Source: Clavibacter michiganensis (GTDB taxonomy: Bacteria > Actinomycetota > Actinomycetes > Actinomycetales > Microbacteriaceae). From it: a stretch of DNA of 64,000 bases. The first letter of the stretch is position 1. The number at the start of each line of letters is the position of its first letter. Below the pieces are notes generated by a model. That model saw nothing but the letters and a program-made list of their open reading frames with translations. It was not told the DNA's origin and made no database searches. Shown in pieces: positions 8,475-20,522 of this stretch. The stretch is from contig NZ_MDJZ01000005.1 of NCBI RefSeq assembly GCF_002151125.1, positions 427,960 to 491,959 on the forward strand. The letters are read 5' to 3'. Made by a program: the position numbers and the translations under genes.

Positions 8475-8990
8475 CTACTGAGCCGTTTCCTGCTTCTCGC
8501 GCAGCGCCTCGACGGTGCGTACGGCCTGCGAGAGCGGTGCGTTGAACAGGTACGCCGCGCCGAAGAGCGAGGCCTTGAAGGCGCCGGCCAGCTTGCCGAG
8601 CAGCACCTCCCGCGACTCGAGGTCGGCGAGCTTGTTCACCTCGTCCGCCGTCAGGGGGTTGCCGTCGAAGTAACCGCCCTTCACGACGAGAAGAGGGTTG
8701 GCCTTGGTGAAGGCACGCAGGGCCTTCGCGACGGCGACGGTGTCGCCGTGCACGAATGCGATCGCGGACGGGCCGACGAGCTCGTCGTCGAACGACGAGA
8801 TCCCCGCCTGGTTCGCCGCGATCTTGGTCAGCGTGTTCTTCACCACGGCGTAGGTCGCGTCTGCACTGATGCTCTTCCGCAGCTGCTTGAGCTGGGCAAC
8901 GGTGAGACCGCGGTACTCGGTGAGCAGTACGGCGTTCGAGCTGCGGAACTTCTCCGCGAGCTCGGCGACCGAGGCTTCCTTGTTCGCCAT
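8475..8990 (-). CDS. rplJ: 50S ribosomal protein L10
   Basis: 171 residues. L10 anchors L7/L12 dimers to the stalk base and represses its own message by binding the leader RNA. The N-terminus [15 protein letters not shown] and the [14 protein letters not shown] segment are typical; the C-terminal helix carries the L12-binding part. The start at 8990 has AAGGAG upstream; a longer in-frame reading to 9122 runs through the leader RNA and is not coding. Confidence 0.97.
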   Translation of the reverse strand: MANKEASVAELAEKFRSSNAVLLTEYRGLTVAQLKQLRKSISADATYAVVKNTLTKIAANQAGISSFDDELVGPSAIAFVHGDTVAVAKALRAFTKANPLLVVKGGYFDGNPLTADEVNKLADLESREVLLGKLAGAFKASLFGAAYLFNAPLSQAVRTVEALREKQETAQ

Positions 8991-9225
8991 GGCACTCCTT
9001 ATCACGTGGTTCCCCGACACCGCGGAAGCGGTGCGAGGTGCTGGCAGCCCCCGGCTGCGCACATGAGAAACGCTCCGGCGCAGGAGGCCGGAGCGGGAGT
9101 GACGCGCGGGCCCTCGGGGCATGCGCGGTACGTGCTTCGATCACCTGCGCGGGCCTTCACATGAGTGAACCTTCGTCCGGCGCATCCCCTCTCGGGAGCA
9201 CGCCGACGACCAGCGGTCTGTGGCT
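8991..9225 (-). promoter_or_regulatory. L10 (rplJ) mRNA leader
   Basis: About 235 untranslated bases between the rplJ promoter and its ATG. It contains CAGACCGCTGGTC near the 5' end (small stem GACC/GGTC, as in L10 leaders) and a strong hairpin at 9072-9094 (GCTCCGGC/GCCGGAGC, loop of 7). Leaders of this kind bind the L10-L12 complex and repress translation in many bacteria (family knowledge). I could not verify the kink-turn. Confidence 0.65.
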
Positions 9226-9231
9226 CCGTTC

Positions 9232-9260
9232 AGAGTAGGGGTCGGGGACCGCCCGCGCAA
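9232..9260 (-). promoter_or_regulatory. rplJ promoter
   Basis: Reading leftward: -35 TTGCGC (9260-9255), 17-base spacer, -10 TACTCT (9237-9232). The transcript would start near 9225, just before the L10-leader-like stem. Confidence 0.6.
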
Positions 9261-9269
9261 GTCGGGCGG
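9249..9269. terminator. Hairpin downstream of the aldo/keto reductase gene
   Basis: Stem CCGCCCG (9249-9255) / CGGGCGG (9263-9269) with a 7-base loop, 22 bases beyond the reductase stop codon. It overlaps the -35 of the rplJ promoter, which reads in the same direction. Confidence 0.5.
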
Positions 9270-9290
9270 CGCGGGCGATCCCCCGTGCGG

Positions 9291-10264
<974 letters not shown>

Positions 10265-10268
<4 letters not shown>

Positions 10269-11152
10269 GACGGGTGTCCCGCGACCGGGTCGTCGCCCGT
10301 GGTGGCCGGGGCGTGGTCGCGCCAGGTGTGCTCGGGCTCGTAGCCGAGGATCCGGCGCGCCTTGTCGATGGACAGCAGCGTCTCGTGCTCGCCCAGCTCC
10401 TTCGTGACCTCGACGCCGGGGAACACCTCGGCGGCGAGCTCGGCGGACGTCCGGGTCATCACGGTGTCGGCGTTCGCGACGATGAAGCGGTCGAAGCCCG
10501 GGGCGTCGTGCTCGAGCGCCTTGCGGACGGCCTGCGCACCGTCACGGCCGTCGATGTAGCCCCAGAGGTTCCACTTGCGCGCGAGCGCGTCGTCGTCGTA
10601 CCCGGGGAACGCGTCGTAGTCGTCCACGTCCATGACGTTCGAGAAGCGGAGCGCGGTGACCTGCAGCTCGGGATCCCAGCGGCACAGTTCGATCGCCATC
10701 TGCTCCTCGAGGTGCTTCACGAGCGAGTACGTGCTGTTCGGCTGGGCGGGGTACTCCTCGTCGACCGGGATGTAGGGCGGCGGCACGTCGAACGGCAGGC
10801 CGAGCACGGTCTCGCTCGACGCGTACACGATCTTCGTGATCCCCGCCCGGCGCGCGGCCTGGAAGACGTTGAAGCTCGTGAGCATGTTGTTGTGGAACGT
10901 GGCCACGTCGCTCTGGATCGCGGGGGCCGGGATCGCGGCGAGGTGGACGACGGCGTCGAACCCGTCGTGCAGGTCCTGGACGCCGAACAGGGCGTCGACC
11001 ACCTGCCCGTAGTCGGTGGTGTCGACGCGGACGTAGCCGGATCCGCGCTCCCCCACCTGGTCGATGTTGGTGACCTCGTGTCCGTGGGCGCGCAGGTCGG
11101 CCACGACGTGGCGGCCGAGCTTCCCCGAGCCTCCGGTGACGGCGATTCTCAT
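10265..11152 (-). CDS. NAD-dependent epimerase/dehydratase (extended SDR)
   Basis: 295 residues. N-terminal Rossmann motif TGGSGKLGRHV, the conserved DAVVHLAAIPAP segment, the active-site YxxxK in STYSLVKHLEE, and a C-terminal region RRILGYEPEHTWRD typical of sugar-nucleotide epimerase relatives and uronate-dehydrogenase-like proteins. Shine-Dalgarno GAAGGAG lies upstream. Forms a two-gene unit with the aldo/keto reductase (4-base overlap), which suggests sequential redox steps on a sugar or sugar acid (inference). Confidence 0.9.
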
Positions 11153-11255
11153 CAGCTGGCATCTCCTTCGTGGGGCGGTTCCGCCCCTCGTCCATCCTGG
11201 CCCGCCGCCCGACGAGGCGACAGGGGATGCACGGCGACCGGGGCCCGGACACGGC

Positions 11256-11293
11256 GACGGCCCGCCGTCCCCTCTCGGGGACGACGGGCCGTC
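11256..11293. terminator. clpC terminator
   Basis: Long hairpin between 11256-11272 and 11277-11293 with one mismatch and a TCTC loop, 17 bases after the clpC stop codon. No clear U-tract follows, as is usual in high-GC actinobacteria. Confidence 0.75.
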
Positions 11294-11309
11294 GGGTGTC
11301 GCGCTGCGG

Positions 11310-13820
<2,511 letters not shown>

Positions 13821-13964
13821 CTGTATCTCCCTGGGCACCGGGGCAGGGGGCCGGCGCCGATATGTAGAGAGTAACGACGGGTTCGAGGAGTGCATGCCCC
13901 TGTTCGCCGTGGGCGTGACGCGATGCGCGGGGCGGCGGATCGGGCTCCGCGGCGGCGGCGGTCG

Positions 13965-14147
13965 CTAGCGGTCGGCGTCGGGCGCGGGGACGCCCATGCG
14001 GGCGCGCTCCTTCGCCTCGATGGCGGCGTAGGCCTTGCGCTCCTGCTTGTCCGCCTGGATGACGGCGCGCATGATGAACCAGAAGATCAGACCCACGCCG
14101 AGGGTGGGGAGGATCGACCAGATCGCGCTCGCCCAGAAAGCATCCAT
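13965..14147 (-). CDS. Small single-pass membrane protein (60 aa)
   Basis: 60 residues. One hydrophobic helix at about residues 5-28 (ASAIWSILPTLGVGLIFWFI), then a charged, Lys/Glu-rich tail (DKQERKAYAAIEAKERARM). The charged-tail design suggests an N-out/C-in single-span protein. It lies between lysS and clpC, 21 bases after another tiny membrane protein. I do not recognise a named family; high GC at third codon positions and clean boundaries argue that it is real. Function unknown. Confidence 0.7.
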   Translation of the reverse strand: MDAFWASAIWSILPTLGVGLIFWFIMRAVIQADKQERKAYAAIEAKERARMGVPAPDADR

Positions 14148-14168
14148 GCGAGAAGGATACGCCGCGGT

Positions 14169-14294
14169 CTAGGTGAGGATGCCGTAGACGCCCTGGCCGA
14201 TCATGACGACGGCGATGCCGCCCACGATGATCCAGAGGGCGTAGCGCGCGGTGGTGGGCTTCTTCGGGTTCGAGCCGTCGGGGCCTAATGGCAT
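14169..14294 (-). CDS. Tiny membrane protein (41 aa)
   Basis: I translated this by hand: ATG at 14294, TAG at 14171-14169. The product begins MPLGPDGSNPKKPTTARYAL, then has one hydrophobic helix (WIIVGGIAVVMIGQGVYGIL) that ends at the C-terminus. It starts 6 bases after the lysS stop with a weak GGCGAC Shine-Dalgarno, so it is likely translated from the lysS message. Its C-terminal single helix resembles tail-anchored small proteins. No family recognised. Confidence 0.6.
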   Translation of the reverse strand: MPLGPDGSNPKKPTTARYALWIIVGGIAVVMIGQGVYGILT

Positions 14295-14300
14295 GGTCGC

Positions 14301-15845
14301 CTACTTCACTAGGGGGAACAGGATGGTCTCGCGGATGCCGAGACCGGTGATGGCCATGAGGAGCCGGTCGACCCCCATGCCCATGCCGCCGGACGGCGGC
14401 ATGCCGTGCTCGAGGGCGCGGAGGAACTCCTCGTCGAGCGGCATGGCCTCGTCGTCGCCGCGCGCGGACTGGCGCGCCTGGTCGACGAAGCGCTCGCGCT
14501 GGACGACGGGATCCACGAGCTCGGAGTAGCCCGTGGCCAGCTCGAAGCCGCGGATGTAGAGGTCCCACTTCTCGACGACGCCCTCGATGGAGCGGTGCGC
14601 GCGCGTGAGCGGGGAGGTCTCCACGGGGAAGTCGAGCACGAAGGTGGGGCGCTCCAGCGAGCCCTTCACGAAGTGCTCCCAGAGCTCCTCGACGAGCTTG
14701 CCGTGCGTGCTGAGGTGCACGACGACGCCCTCGCGGTCGGCGATGGCCTGGAGCTCGTCGACGCTCGTGCCGGGCGTGATCTCGACGCCCGCGGCCGCGC
14801 TCAGCGAGCCGTACATGGAGATCCGGTCCCACTCGCCGCCGAGGTCGTACTCCGTGCCGTCGGCCCACGTGACCACGTGGCTGCCGGCGACCGCCATCGC
14901 CGCGTCCTGGACGAGGGTCTGGGTGAGCTCGGCGATGGAGGTGTAGTCGCCGTACGCCTCGTAGGCCTCGAGCATGGCGAACTCGGGGCTGTGCGTCGAG
15001 TCGGCGCCCTCGTTGCGGAAGTTGCGGTTGATCTCGAAGACGCGGTCGATGCCGCCGACCACCGCGCGCTTGAGGTACAGCTCGGGCGCGATGCGGAGGT
15101 ACATCTCCGTGTCGAAGGCGTTGGAGTGCGTGACGAACGGGCGGGCGGACGCGCCGCCGTGCATCACCTGCAGCATGGGCGTCTCGACCTCGACGTAGCC
15201 GCGCTGCCGGAACGTCTCGCGCATGGAGGCGTTGACCTTGGCGCGGTCGAGCACGTTCTTCCGCGCCTGGTCGCGCACGATGAGGTCGAGGTAGCGGCTG
15301 CGGACCCGGGTCTCGTCGGAGAGCTCCGAGTGCAGGTTCGGCAGGGGCAGCAGGGCCTTCGAGGCGATGCGCCACTCCGTGGCCATGATGGACAGCTCGC
15401 CCTTGCGGCTCGCGATGACGCGGCCCGCGACGAAGACGTGGTCGCCGAGGTCGACGAGCTCCTTCCACGCGGCGAGCGCGTCCTCGCCGACCTCGGCCAG
15501 CGAGATCATGGCCTGGATGCGCGTGCCGTCGCCGGCCTGGAGCGTGGCGAAGCAGAGCTTGCCGGTGTTGCGGAAGTGGACGACGCGGCCGGCGATGCCG
15601 ACCACGTGGTCGGTCTCCTCGCCGGGCTGGAGGTGGCCGAACTCCGCGCGGACCGCGGGGATCGTGGTGGTGACCGGGACCTGGACGGGGTAGGCGCCCT
15701 CGCCGGGCCCGCCCTCGGCGTTGAGGCGGGCGCGCTTGGCGAGGCGCACGGCCTTCTGCTCGGCGACGTCCTCGGCGGATCCCTCCGCCGCGGCGGGCGT
15801 CGTGGGGGTCTCGGGCGTCGCGGGCGTTCCGGGGCTGTCGGTCAT
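14301..15845 (-). CDS. lysS: Lysine--tRNA ligase (class II)
   Basis: 514 residues. Charges tRNA-Lys with lysine. Layout: a disordered Thr/Pro-rich N-terminus (about 30 residues), an OB-fold anticodon-binding domain (about 65-180), then the class II core. Motif 2 is visible as [11 protein letters not shown] with THSPEF, motif 3 as [15 protein letters not shown] near the C-terminus. The start at 15845 is favoured since upstream sequence is noncoding in style. Follows panC by 129 bases and precedes the 41-residue ORF by 6. Confidence 0.97.
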   Translation of the reverse strand: MTDSPGTPATPETPTTPAAAEGSAEDVAEQKAVRLAKRARLNAEGGPGEGAYPVQVPVTTTIPAVRAEFGHLQPGEETDHVVGIAGRVVHFRNTGKLCFATLQAGDGTRIQAMISLAEVGEDALAAWKELVDLGDHVFVAGRVIASRKGELSIMATEWRIASKALLPLPNLHSELSDETRVRSRYLDLIVRDQARKNVLDRAKVNASMRETFRQRGYVEVETPMLQVMHGGASARPFVTHSNAFDTEMYLRIAPELYLKRAVVGGIDRVFEINRNFRNEGADSTHSPEFAMLEAYEAYGDYTSIAELTQTLVQDAAMAVAGSHVVTWADGTEYDLGGEWDRISMYGSLSAAAGVEITPGTSVDELQAIADREGVVVHLSTHGKLVEELWEHFVKGSLERPTFVLDFPVETSPLTRAHRSIEGVVEKWDLYIRGFELATGYSELVDPVVQRERFVDQARQSARGDDEAMPLDEEFLRALEHGMPPSGGMGMGVDRLLMAITGLGIRETILFPLVK

Positions 15846-15974
15846 GTGCGGGCGGATCCTCGCGGGTCGTGGGTTCGTGGGGCGGCCGAGCGGCCTCCCG
15901 TCGATTCTCGCAGGTGCGGGAGTCGCCGGAGCACGACGGGGCCGGGCGCGTGGGCGCCCGGCCATCCGGCCGGG

Positions 15975-16853
15975 TCAGGCGATGACGACCGTCTCGTTGT
16001 CGATGAGGCGCGTGCTGCCCACGCGAGCCGCGATGACGGCGAGCGCGACGCCCGTGAAGCCGTCGTCCACGGACTCGAAGGTGGTCGGATCCACGACCTG
16101 GAAGTAGTCGAGGGCGACCGCGGGCTCCCCCATCACCACGGACTGGGCGGCGGCGATGACGGCGTCGATGCCGCGGGACCCCGCGCTCTGGGCGGCCTCG
16201 AGCGCGGCCGGGATGACGCGGGCCGCGCGGCGCTCGCGGTCGTCGAGGTAGCGGTTGCGGCTGGAGAGGGCCAGGCCGTCGGGCTCGCGCACCGTCTCCA
16301 GGTCCTCGATGCGCACCGGCAGGTCGAGGTCGCGCACCATCCTGCGGACGAGGTGCAGCTGCTGGGCGTCCTTCCGGCCGAAGGTGGCGACGTCGGGCGC
16401 GCAGATGTGGAGGAGCTTCGCCACGACCGTGAGCATGCCGTCGAAGTGGCCGGGGCGGGAGCGGCCCTCGAGCGAGAGGGCGACGGATCCGCCCGTGACG
16501 CGGATGCGGGCGGGGCCGTCCGGGTACATCTCCGCCGCGGACGGCGCGAAGACGAGGTCGACGCCGGTCGCCGCGAGCGCCTCGACGTCGGCGTCGAGCG
16601 TGCGCGGGTACGCGTCGAGGTCCTCGCCCGCGCCGAACTGCAGCGGGTTCACGAAGATCGAGACGACCACCAGCGATCCGAGCTCGCGGGCCCTGCGGGC
16701 GTGCGCCAGGTGGCCCTCGTGCAGCGCGCCCATGGTCGGGACGAGGACCACGACGGGCGCCTCCCCCGCCGCGGTGCGCGCGGCCCGGTGGTCGCGGACG
16801 CGGGCGCGCAGCTCGGCGATGCCGGTGACGACGGTGGGCGCGGGGATCGTCAT
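15975..16853 (-). CDS. panC: Pantothenate synthetase
   Basis: 292 residues. Condenses pantoate and beta-alanine using ATP, the last step of vitamin B5 synthesis. Visible family motifs: VPTMGALHEGHLAH (nucleotide-binding HxGH), FVNPLQFGAGEDLDAYPR, FGRKDAQQL and the KMSKS-like GLALSSRNRYL. Start ATG at 16853 has GAGGAG upstream; an earlier ATG at 16892 has none. Located 43 bases after the DUF2520 gene. panD and coaX, which often follow panC in actinobacteria, are not next to it. Confidence 0.96.
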   Translation of the reverse strand: MTIPAPTVVTGIAELRARVRDHRAARTAAGEAPVVVLVPTMGALHEGHLAHARRARELGSLVVVSIFVNPLQFGAGEDLDAYPRTLDADVEALAATGVDLVFAPSAAEMYPDGPARIRVTGGSVALSLEGRSRPGHFDGMLTVVAKLLHICAPDVATFGRKDAQQLHLVRRMVRDLDLPVRIEDLETVREPDGLALSSRNRYLDDRERRAARVIPAALEAAQSAGSRGIDAVIAAAQSVVMGEPAVALDYFQVVDPTTFESVDDGFTGVALAVIAARVGSTRLIDNETVVIA

Positions 16854-16896
16854 GCCTGAGGGCTCCTCGGGTGCTTCGGGACGCGGACGCACCAGG

Positions 16897-17658
16897 TTAG
16901 TGCGGCTCGGGACCCTCGTCCGTCGGCAGCGGCACGTCGCCGGAGGTGAGGCGCGCGCCGCCCGCCGGGGAGGAGCGGCGGAGCGCGTCGTCGACGGCCG
17001 AGCGGATGAGCGGGCCGAGCACGCGGCCGGGCTCCTCCACGCCGATGCCCGCGAGGAGGCCGGCGGCCTGGTCGACGATGGCGGTCGAGAACGTGGTGGC
17101 GGTGGCGATGGCCTCCGCGTACGCCGTGCGGTCGCGCTCCTCCACCACGACGGGCTCGCCGCCCATCTCGACGACGAGCACCTGCGCGATGGGCAGCACG
17201 GGCGCGGGCGCGGTGACGGCGAACCAGCTGTCCGTCATGCGGCTGAGGTCCATGCTCGTGCCGGTGAACGACATCGCCGGGTGGATGGCGAGCGGGATGA
17301 TGCCGGCCGCGAAGGCGGGCGCGAGCACCTGGATCCCGTGCGCGGCGGAGGTGTGCACGACGAGCTGGCCCGCCTGCCACGCGCCGGTGGCGGCGAGGCC
17401 GGCGACCAGGCCGGGGAGCTCGGCGTCGGGGACGGCGAGGATCACGAGCTCGCTGCGCTCGACGAGGTCGGGGATCTCGAGGACGGGGACGCCCGGCAGC
17501 ATCGCCTCCGCGCGCTCGCGACTGGCCGCGGACACCGCCGAGATCCCGGTGATGGCGTGGCCGGCGCCCGCGAGCGCCGCGCCGAGGACGGGACCGACGC
17601 GACCCGCGCCGACGATGCCGACGCCGAGGCGGCCGGAACGCTGGGACGGGGCGGTCAC
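16897..17658 (-). CDS. Rossmann-like/DUF2520 domain oxidoreductase-type protein
   Basis: 253 residues. N-terminal NAD(P)-binding fold GVGIVGAGRVGPVLGAALAGAG, then DUF2520 C-terminal domain with HPAMSFTGT. This is the family found beside panC in many actinobacteria and long suspected to have a role in pantothenate synthesis (a ketopantoate-reductase-like fold), but the reaction is not established. Start is GTG at 17658 with GAGGA upstream, overlapping the preceding stop codon by 4 bases. Confidence 0.88.
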   Translation of the reverse strand: MTAPSQRSGRLGVGIVGAGRVGPVLGAALAGAGHAITGISAVSAASRERAEAMLPGVPVLEIPDLVERSELVILAVPDAELPGLVAGLAATGAWQAGQLVVHTSAAHGIQVLAPAFAAGIIPLAIHPAMSFTGTSMDLSRMTDSWFAVTAPAPVLPIAQVLVVEMGGEPVVVEERDRTAYAEAIATATTFSTAIVDQAAGLLAGIGVEEPGRVLGPLIRSAVDDALRRSSPAGGARLTSGDVPLPTDEGPEPH

Positions 17659-19490
17659 GCGGGGTCCTCGGGGGCGCGGTGGCGCGGGGCGTCGGGAGCG
17701 GGTGGCGCGTCGGGAGCGGGTGGCGCGTCGGGAGCTGGCGCTGCATCGGGCACGGGCGTCGCGTCGGGAGCGGAGGCGGCCGGTGACGGCTCGTCCGGCG
17801 TCGGCGCGGCTCCCGGGGCCGGCCAGCTCGTGGCCTCGGCGCCCCAGCGCGCGGACGTGTCGGACCGGGCGGACGCCACGGCCGCCGCGACCAGGCGCGT
17901 CGACAGCTCCATGCCCGTGGCGCGGTCGATGGCGCCGAGCCTCGTGTCCACCGGGCCGGCGACCGTGGCCGCGCGCACGGAGACGAGGTCGAGGCGCCGG
18001 TCGATCGGGCCCTGGGTGAGGTCGACGCCCTGCGTGCGGGCGTGCGGCACGATGACGAGGCGGCGCCAGATCATGCCGCGGCGGACGAGGAACGCGGACG
18101 CGTCGACCGCGAAGCCGGTGCGGCGCCAGGAGAAGGGCTTGAGGATCCTCGCCCGGCGCGGCGACGTCGTGAAGCCGTCGTCGACGCCGCCGCGGCCGGT
18201 CATGCCCACGGCCACGAGCGCCAGCGCCTCGTCGCCCACGAGGTCGGGCAGGACGAGGCCGAGCACCCGGTCGACGTCCCCGCGGTCGCCCACCGGGAGG
18301 ATCGACGTGTTCTGCTGCCCGGCGGCGCCCGGCGACGAGGAGTGCGAGGCGCGCGTGATGCGGATCTCCCACCAGCCGGACGCGCGCCAGAGCAGCGGCT
18401 GCACGACCTCGACCGCGTGGATCCGGCCGGGAGGGATGGTGTCGTTGCTCGTGGACAGCAGGCCGAACCCGACGCGGACGCCGTCGGGGGTGCCGGCGAC
18501 GCTGTAGCGGAGCGAGCGCGTGATGCGGCGTACGAAGAACCCGGCGGACCCGAGCAGCGTCGGGAGGAGCGGCACCAGCAGGTACCAGGCCTCGAAGCGC
18601 ACGATGAGCGGGATCCCCACCGCCACGAAGAGCACGAGCACGACCGTGGGCGCCGAGAGCAGCACGGCCCCGATGAGGCGCGGGACGGGGATGCGCACGA
18701 CGGACTGCGGCGGCGCGGCGTCCGGGTCGAGCTCCGGCGCGAGGAAGTCGTCGACCCGGGAGCCGACGAAGCCGCGCGCGGCGCCGGGGGCGGGGGCGGC
18801 CGCGGGACTGGATCCCGACGCCTCGGCACGCGCGCCCGACGCCAGCCGCAGCACGCGGAGGCGGAACGCGTCGGCGTCGCGCGAGCGGAGGTACTGCAGG
18901 GGCAGGTTGGCGTCGTTGCCCGCGACCTGGATCTCGAGCTTGGCCGCGCCGATGAGCCGCGCGATGAGCGGGCGCACGATGTTGACGCCCTGGATCCGGT
19001 CGAGCCGGGCCCGCCGGTTGGTGCGGGAGAGGATGCCGCTGCGCACCTCGACGGTCTCGTCCGTGACGCGGAACGTGTGCATCCGCCACGAGAGGTAGGA
19101 GACGCCGACCGCGAGCAGCGTGAACGCGAGGAGGCCGAGGATCACCCAGATGAGGCTGCCGGTCTCCACCAGCATCGGGATGAGGTCCTGCTCGCCGTCC
19201 TGCCGCTGGCCGGGCACGAACCGCTCCACGAGCTGCTCGCGCAGGGACGAGACGAGGAAGCCGATGGCCACGATGAAGACGATCCCGCCGCGGAGCACGG
19301 GCGTCGCGGGGTGGAGGCGGTGCCAGTCGCCGTCGGTGAGCTCCTCGGCGATGCGGGCCTCGGCGGCGGGGACGGCGGGCGGAGCCGCCGGGTCCGCGGA
19401 AGTGGGATCCTCGGGCGTGGAGTCCTCGGGCGTGCGCGCCTCGGGGGCGGGGTCCGCGGGCGTGGGGTCCTCGGGGACGGACCCGCTCAC
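17655..19490 (-). CDS. bPH_2 (YdbT-like) membrane protein
   Basis: 611 residues. N-terminal disordered Pro/Glu/Thr-rich tail (about residues 1-45), then pairs of membrane helices (near 60-80, 95-118 and again near 265-320) alternating with bacterial PH (YdbT) domains: WRMHTFRVTDETVEVRSGIL and IHAVEVVQPLLWRASGWWEI are typical. A long Pro/Ala/Asp-rich C-terminal tail with repeated APDAPP-like units follows. GTG start overlaps the upstream PH gene by 4 bases. The YdbS/YdbT pair affects bacteriocin sensitivity in Bacillus (family knowledge); role here unknown. Confidence 0.85.
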   Translation of the reverse strand: MSGSVPEDPTPADPAPEARTPEDSTPEDPTSADPAAPPAVPAAEARIAEELTDGDWHRLHPATPVLRGGIVFIVAIGFLVSSLREQLVERFVPGQRQDGEQDLIPMLVETGSLIWVILGLLAFTLLAVGVSYLSWRMHTFRVTDETVEVRSGILSRTNRRARLDRIQGVNIVRPLIARLIGAAKLEIQVAGNDANLPLQYLRSRDADAFRLRVLRLASGARAEASGSSPAAAPAPGAARGFVGSRVDDFLAPELDPDAAPPQSVVRIPVPRLIGAVLLSAPTVVLVLFVAVGIPLIVRFEAWYLLVPLLPTLLGSAGFFVRRITRSLRYSVAGTPDGVRVGFGLLSTSNDTIPPGRIHAVEVVQPLLWRASGWWEIRITRASHSSSPGAAGQQNTSILPVGDRGDVDRVLGLVLPDLVGDEALALVAVGMTGRGGVDDGFTTSPRRARILKPFSWRRTGFAVDASAFLVRRGMIWRRLVIVPHARTQGVDLTQGPIDRRLDLVSVRAATVAGPVDTRLGAIDRATGMELSTRLVAAAVASARSDTSARWGAEATSWPAPGAAPTPDEPSPAASAPDATPVPDAAPAPDAPPAPDAPPAPDAPRHRAPEDPA

Positions 19491-19975
19491 AGCCCGGCCC
19501 GGCGCGTCTCGGCGAGGGCCACGAGGTGGTCGCGGAGCTCCTCGGCGTCGGCGTTCGTGAGCCCCGGGATCTGGATGGCCGCCGCGGCCGCCGCGGTCAC
19601 GAGCTTGAGGTCGGCGAGGCCGAGCATGCGGCCGACGGGGCCGCGCGTGATGTCGACGAGCTGCATCCGGCCGTAGGGCACGGCGACGACGCGCGTCCAC
19701 ATGATGCCGCGGCGGAAGACGAGGTCGTCCTCGCGGAGCTGGTACCCCATGGCGCGCACCCGGCGCGGGACGACCACGAGCGTCACGACCAGCTCGACGA
19801 GCGCTGCCGCGCCCAGGACGATCGGCAGCCAGCGCGGCGCGTCGATCGAGAAGAGGAACGCGGCGACGCCGCCGAGGACGAGGGCGGTGATCACGCCGCC
19901 CACCAGCTCGACGCCGACGAGGCGCGGGGAGACGCGGCGCCACGAGACGCCGTGCGGGTCGACGTTCGCGGTCAC
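19487..19975 (-). CDS. bPH_2 (YdbS-like) membrane protein
   Basis: 162 residues. Two membrane helices near residues 20-60, then one bacterial PH domain (YQLREDDLVFRRGIMWTRVVAVPYGRMQLVDITRGPVGR), which is the characteristic YdbS pattern. Start GTG at 19975. It overlaps the larger PH protein by 4 bases, so the two are surely co-translated and may form a complex (inference). 64 bases separate it from DUF3180. Confidence 0.87.
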   Translation of the reverse strand: MTANVDPHGVSWRRVSPRLVGVELVGGVITALVLGGVAAFLFSIDAPRWLPIVLGAAALVELVVTLVVVPRRVRAMGYQLREDDLVFRRGIMWTRVVAVPYGRMQLVDITRGPVGRMLGLADLKLVTAAAAAAIQIPGLTNADAEELRDHLVALAETRRAGL

Positions 19976-20039
19976 GGTGCTCCTCCGATGGTGCTGCGGA
20001 TCGTGCGGATGCGGGGCGTGCGGCTGCGGTGCCGCGGTG

Positions 20040-20522
20040 CTACGAGAGCTCGCGCGCCGGATCCCCGGGGCGCGAGTCGTCCCGGTCGTCGGGCGGGACC
20101 GTGCACCAGTGCTCGGCGACCAGCCCGGCGACGAGGAGGACGACGGCTCCCACCGTACCGGCCACCGCGAGCCCGACGGAGGACGCGCCGGGCAGCACGG
20201 GCCGGGCCAGCACGAAGGCCAGCACTCCCCCGGTGACCCCGGTGAGCAGCGCGCCCGCGAGCGCCGACGCCTTGGCGAGCAGCACGACGCGGGTGGCGCG
20301 GAACGGATCCACGCGCCCGGGCGTCCGCCCGAGGGTCGAGCGGCGGATGGGCCGGGCGAGGGCGAGCAGCACGATCCCGACGATGAGGAGGGTCGCGCCG
20401 AGCGTGAGCGGCGGGATGAGGAGCGCGCGCCCGCTCATGAGGAGCGCGTTCTCGACGAACCAGCCGACGGCCGCGCCCGCGATGAGGAGGGCGATGAGCG
20501 TGGTGGAGCGCGTGCGGGTCAT
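20040..20522 (-). CDS. DUF3180 family membrane protein
   Basis: 160 residues with four membrane helices, beginning TRTRSTTLIALLIAGAAVGWFVE. The sequence and the location directly after folK match the actinobacterial DUF3180 family. Start overlaps the folBK stop by 4 bases. Function unknown. The C-terminal 20 residues are polar and disordered. Confidence 0.85.
   Translation of the reverse strand: MTRTRSTTLIALLIAGAAVGWFVENALLMSGRALLIPPLTLGATLLIVGIVLLALARPIRRSTLGRTPGRVDPFRATRVVLLAKASALAGALLTGVTGGVLAFVLARPVLPGASSVGLAVAGTVGAVVLLVAGLVAEHWCTVPPDDRDDSRPGDPARELS

Noticed and set aside
13821..14294. lsr2 between lysS and clpC
   Set aside because: No Lsr2-like sequence (acidic N-terminus with RGR motif) is present; only two small membrane proteins lie there.
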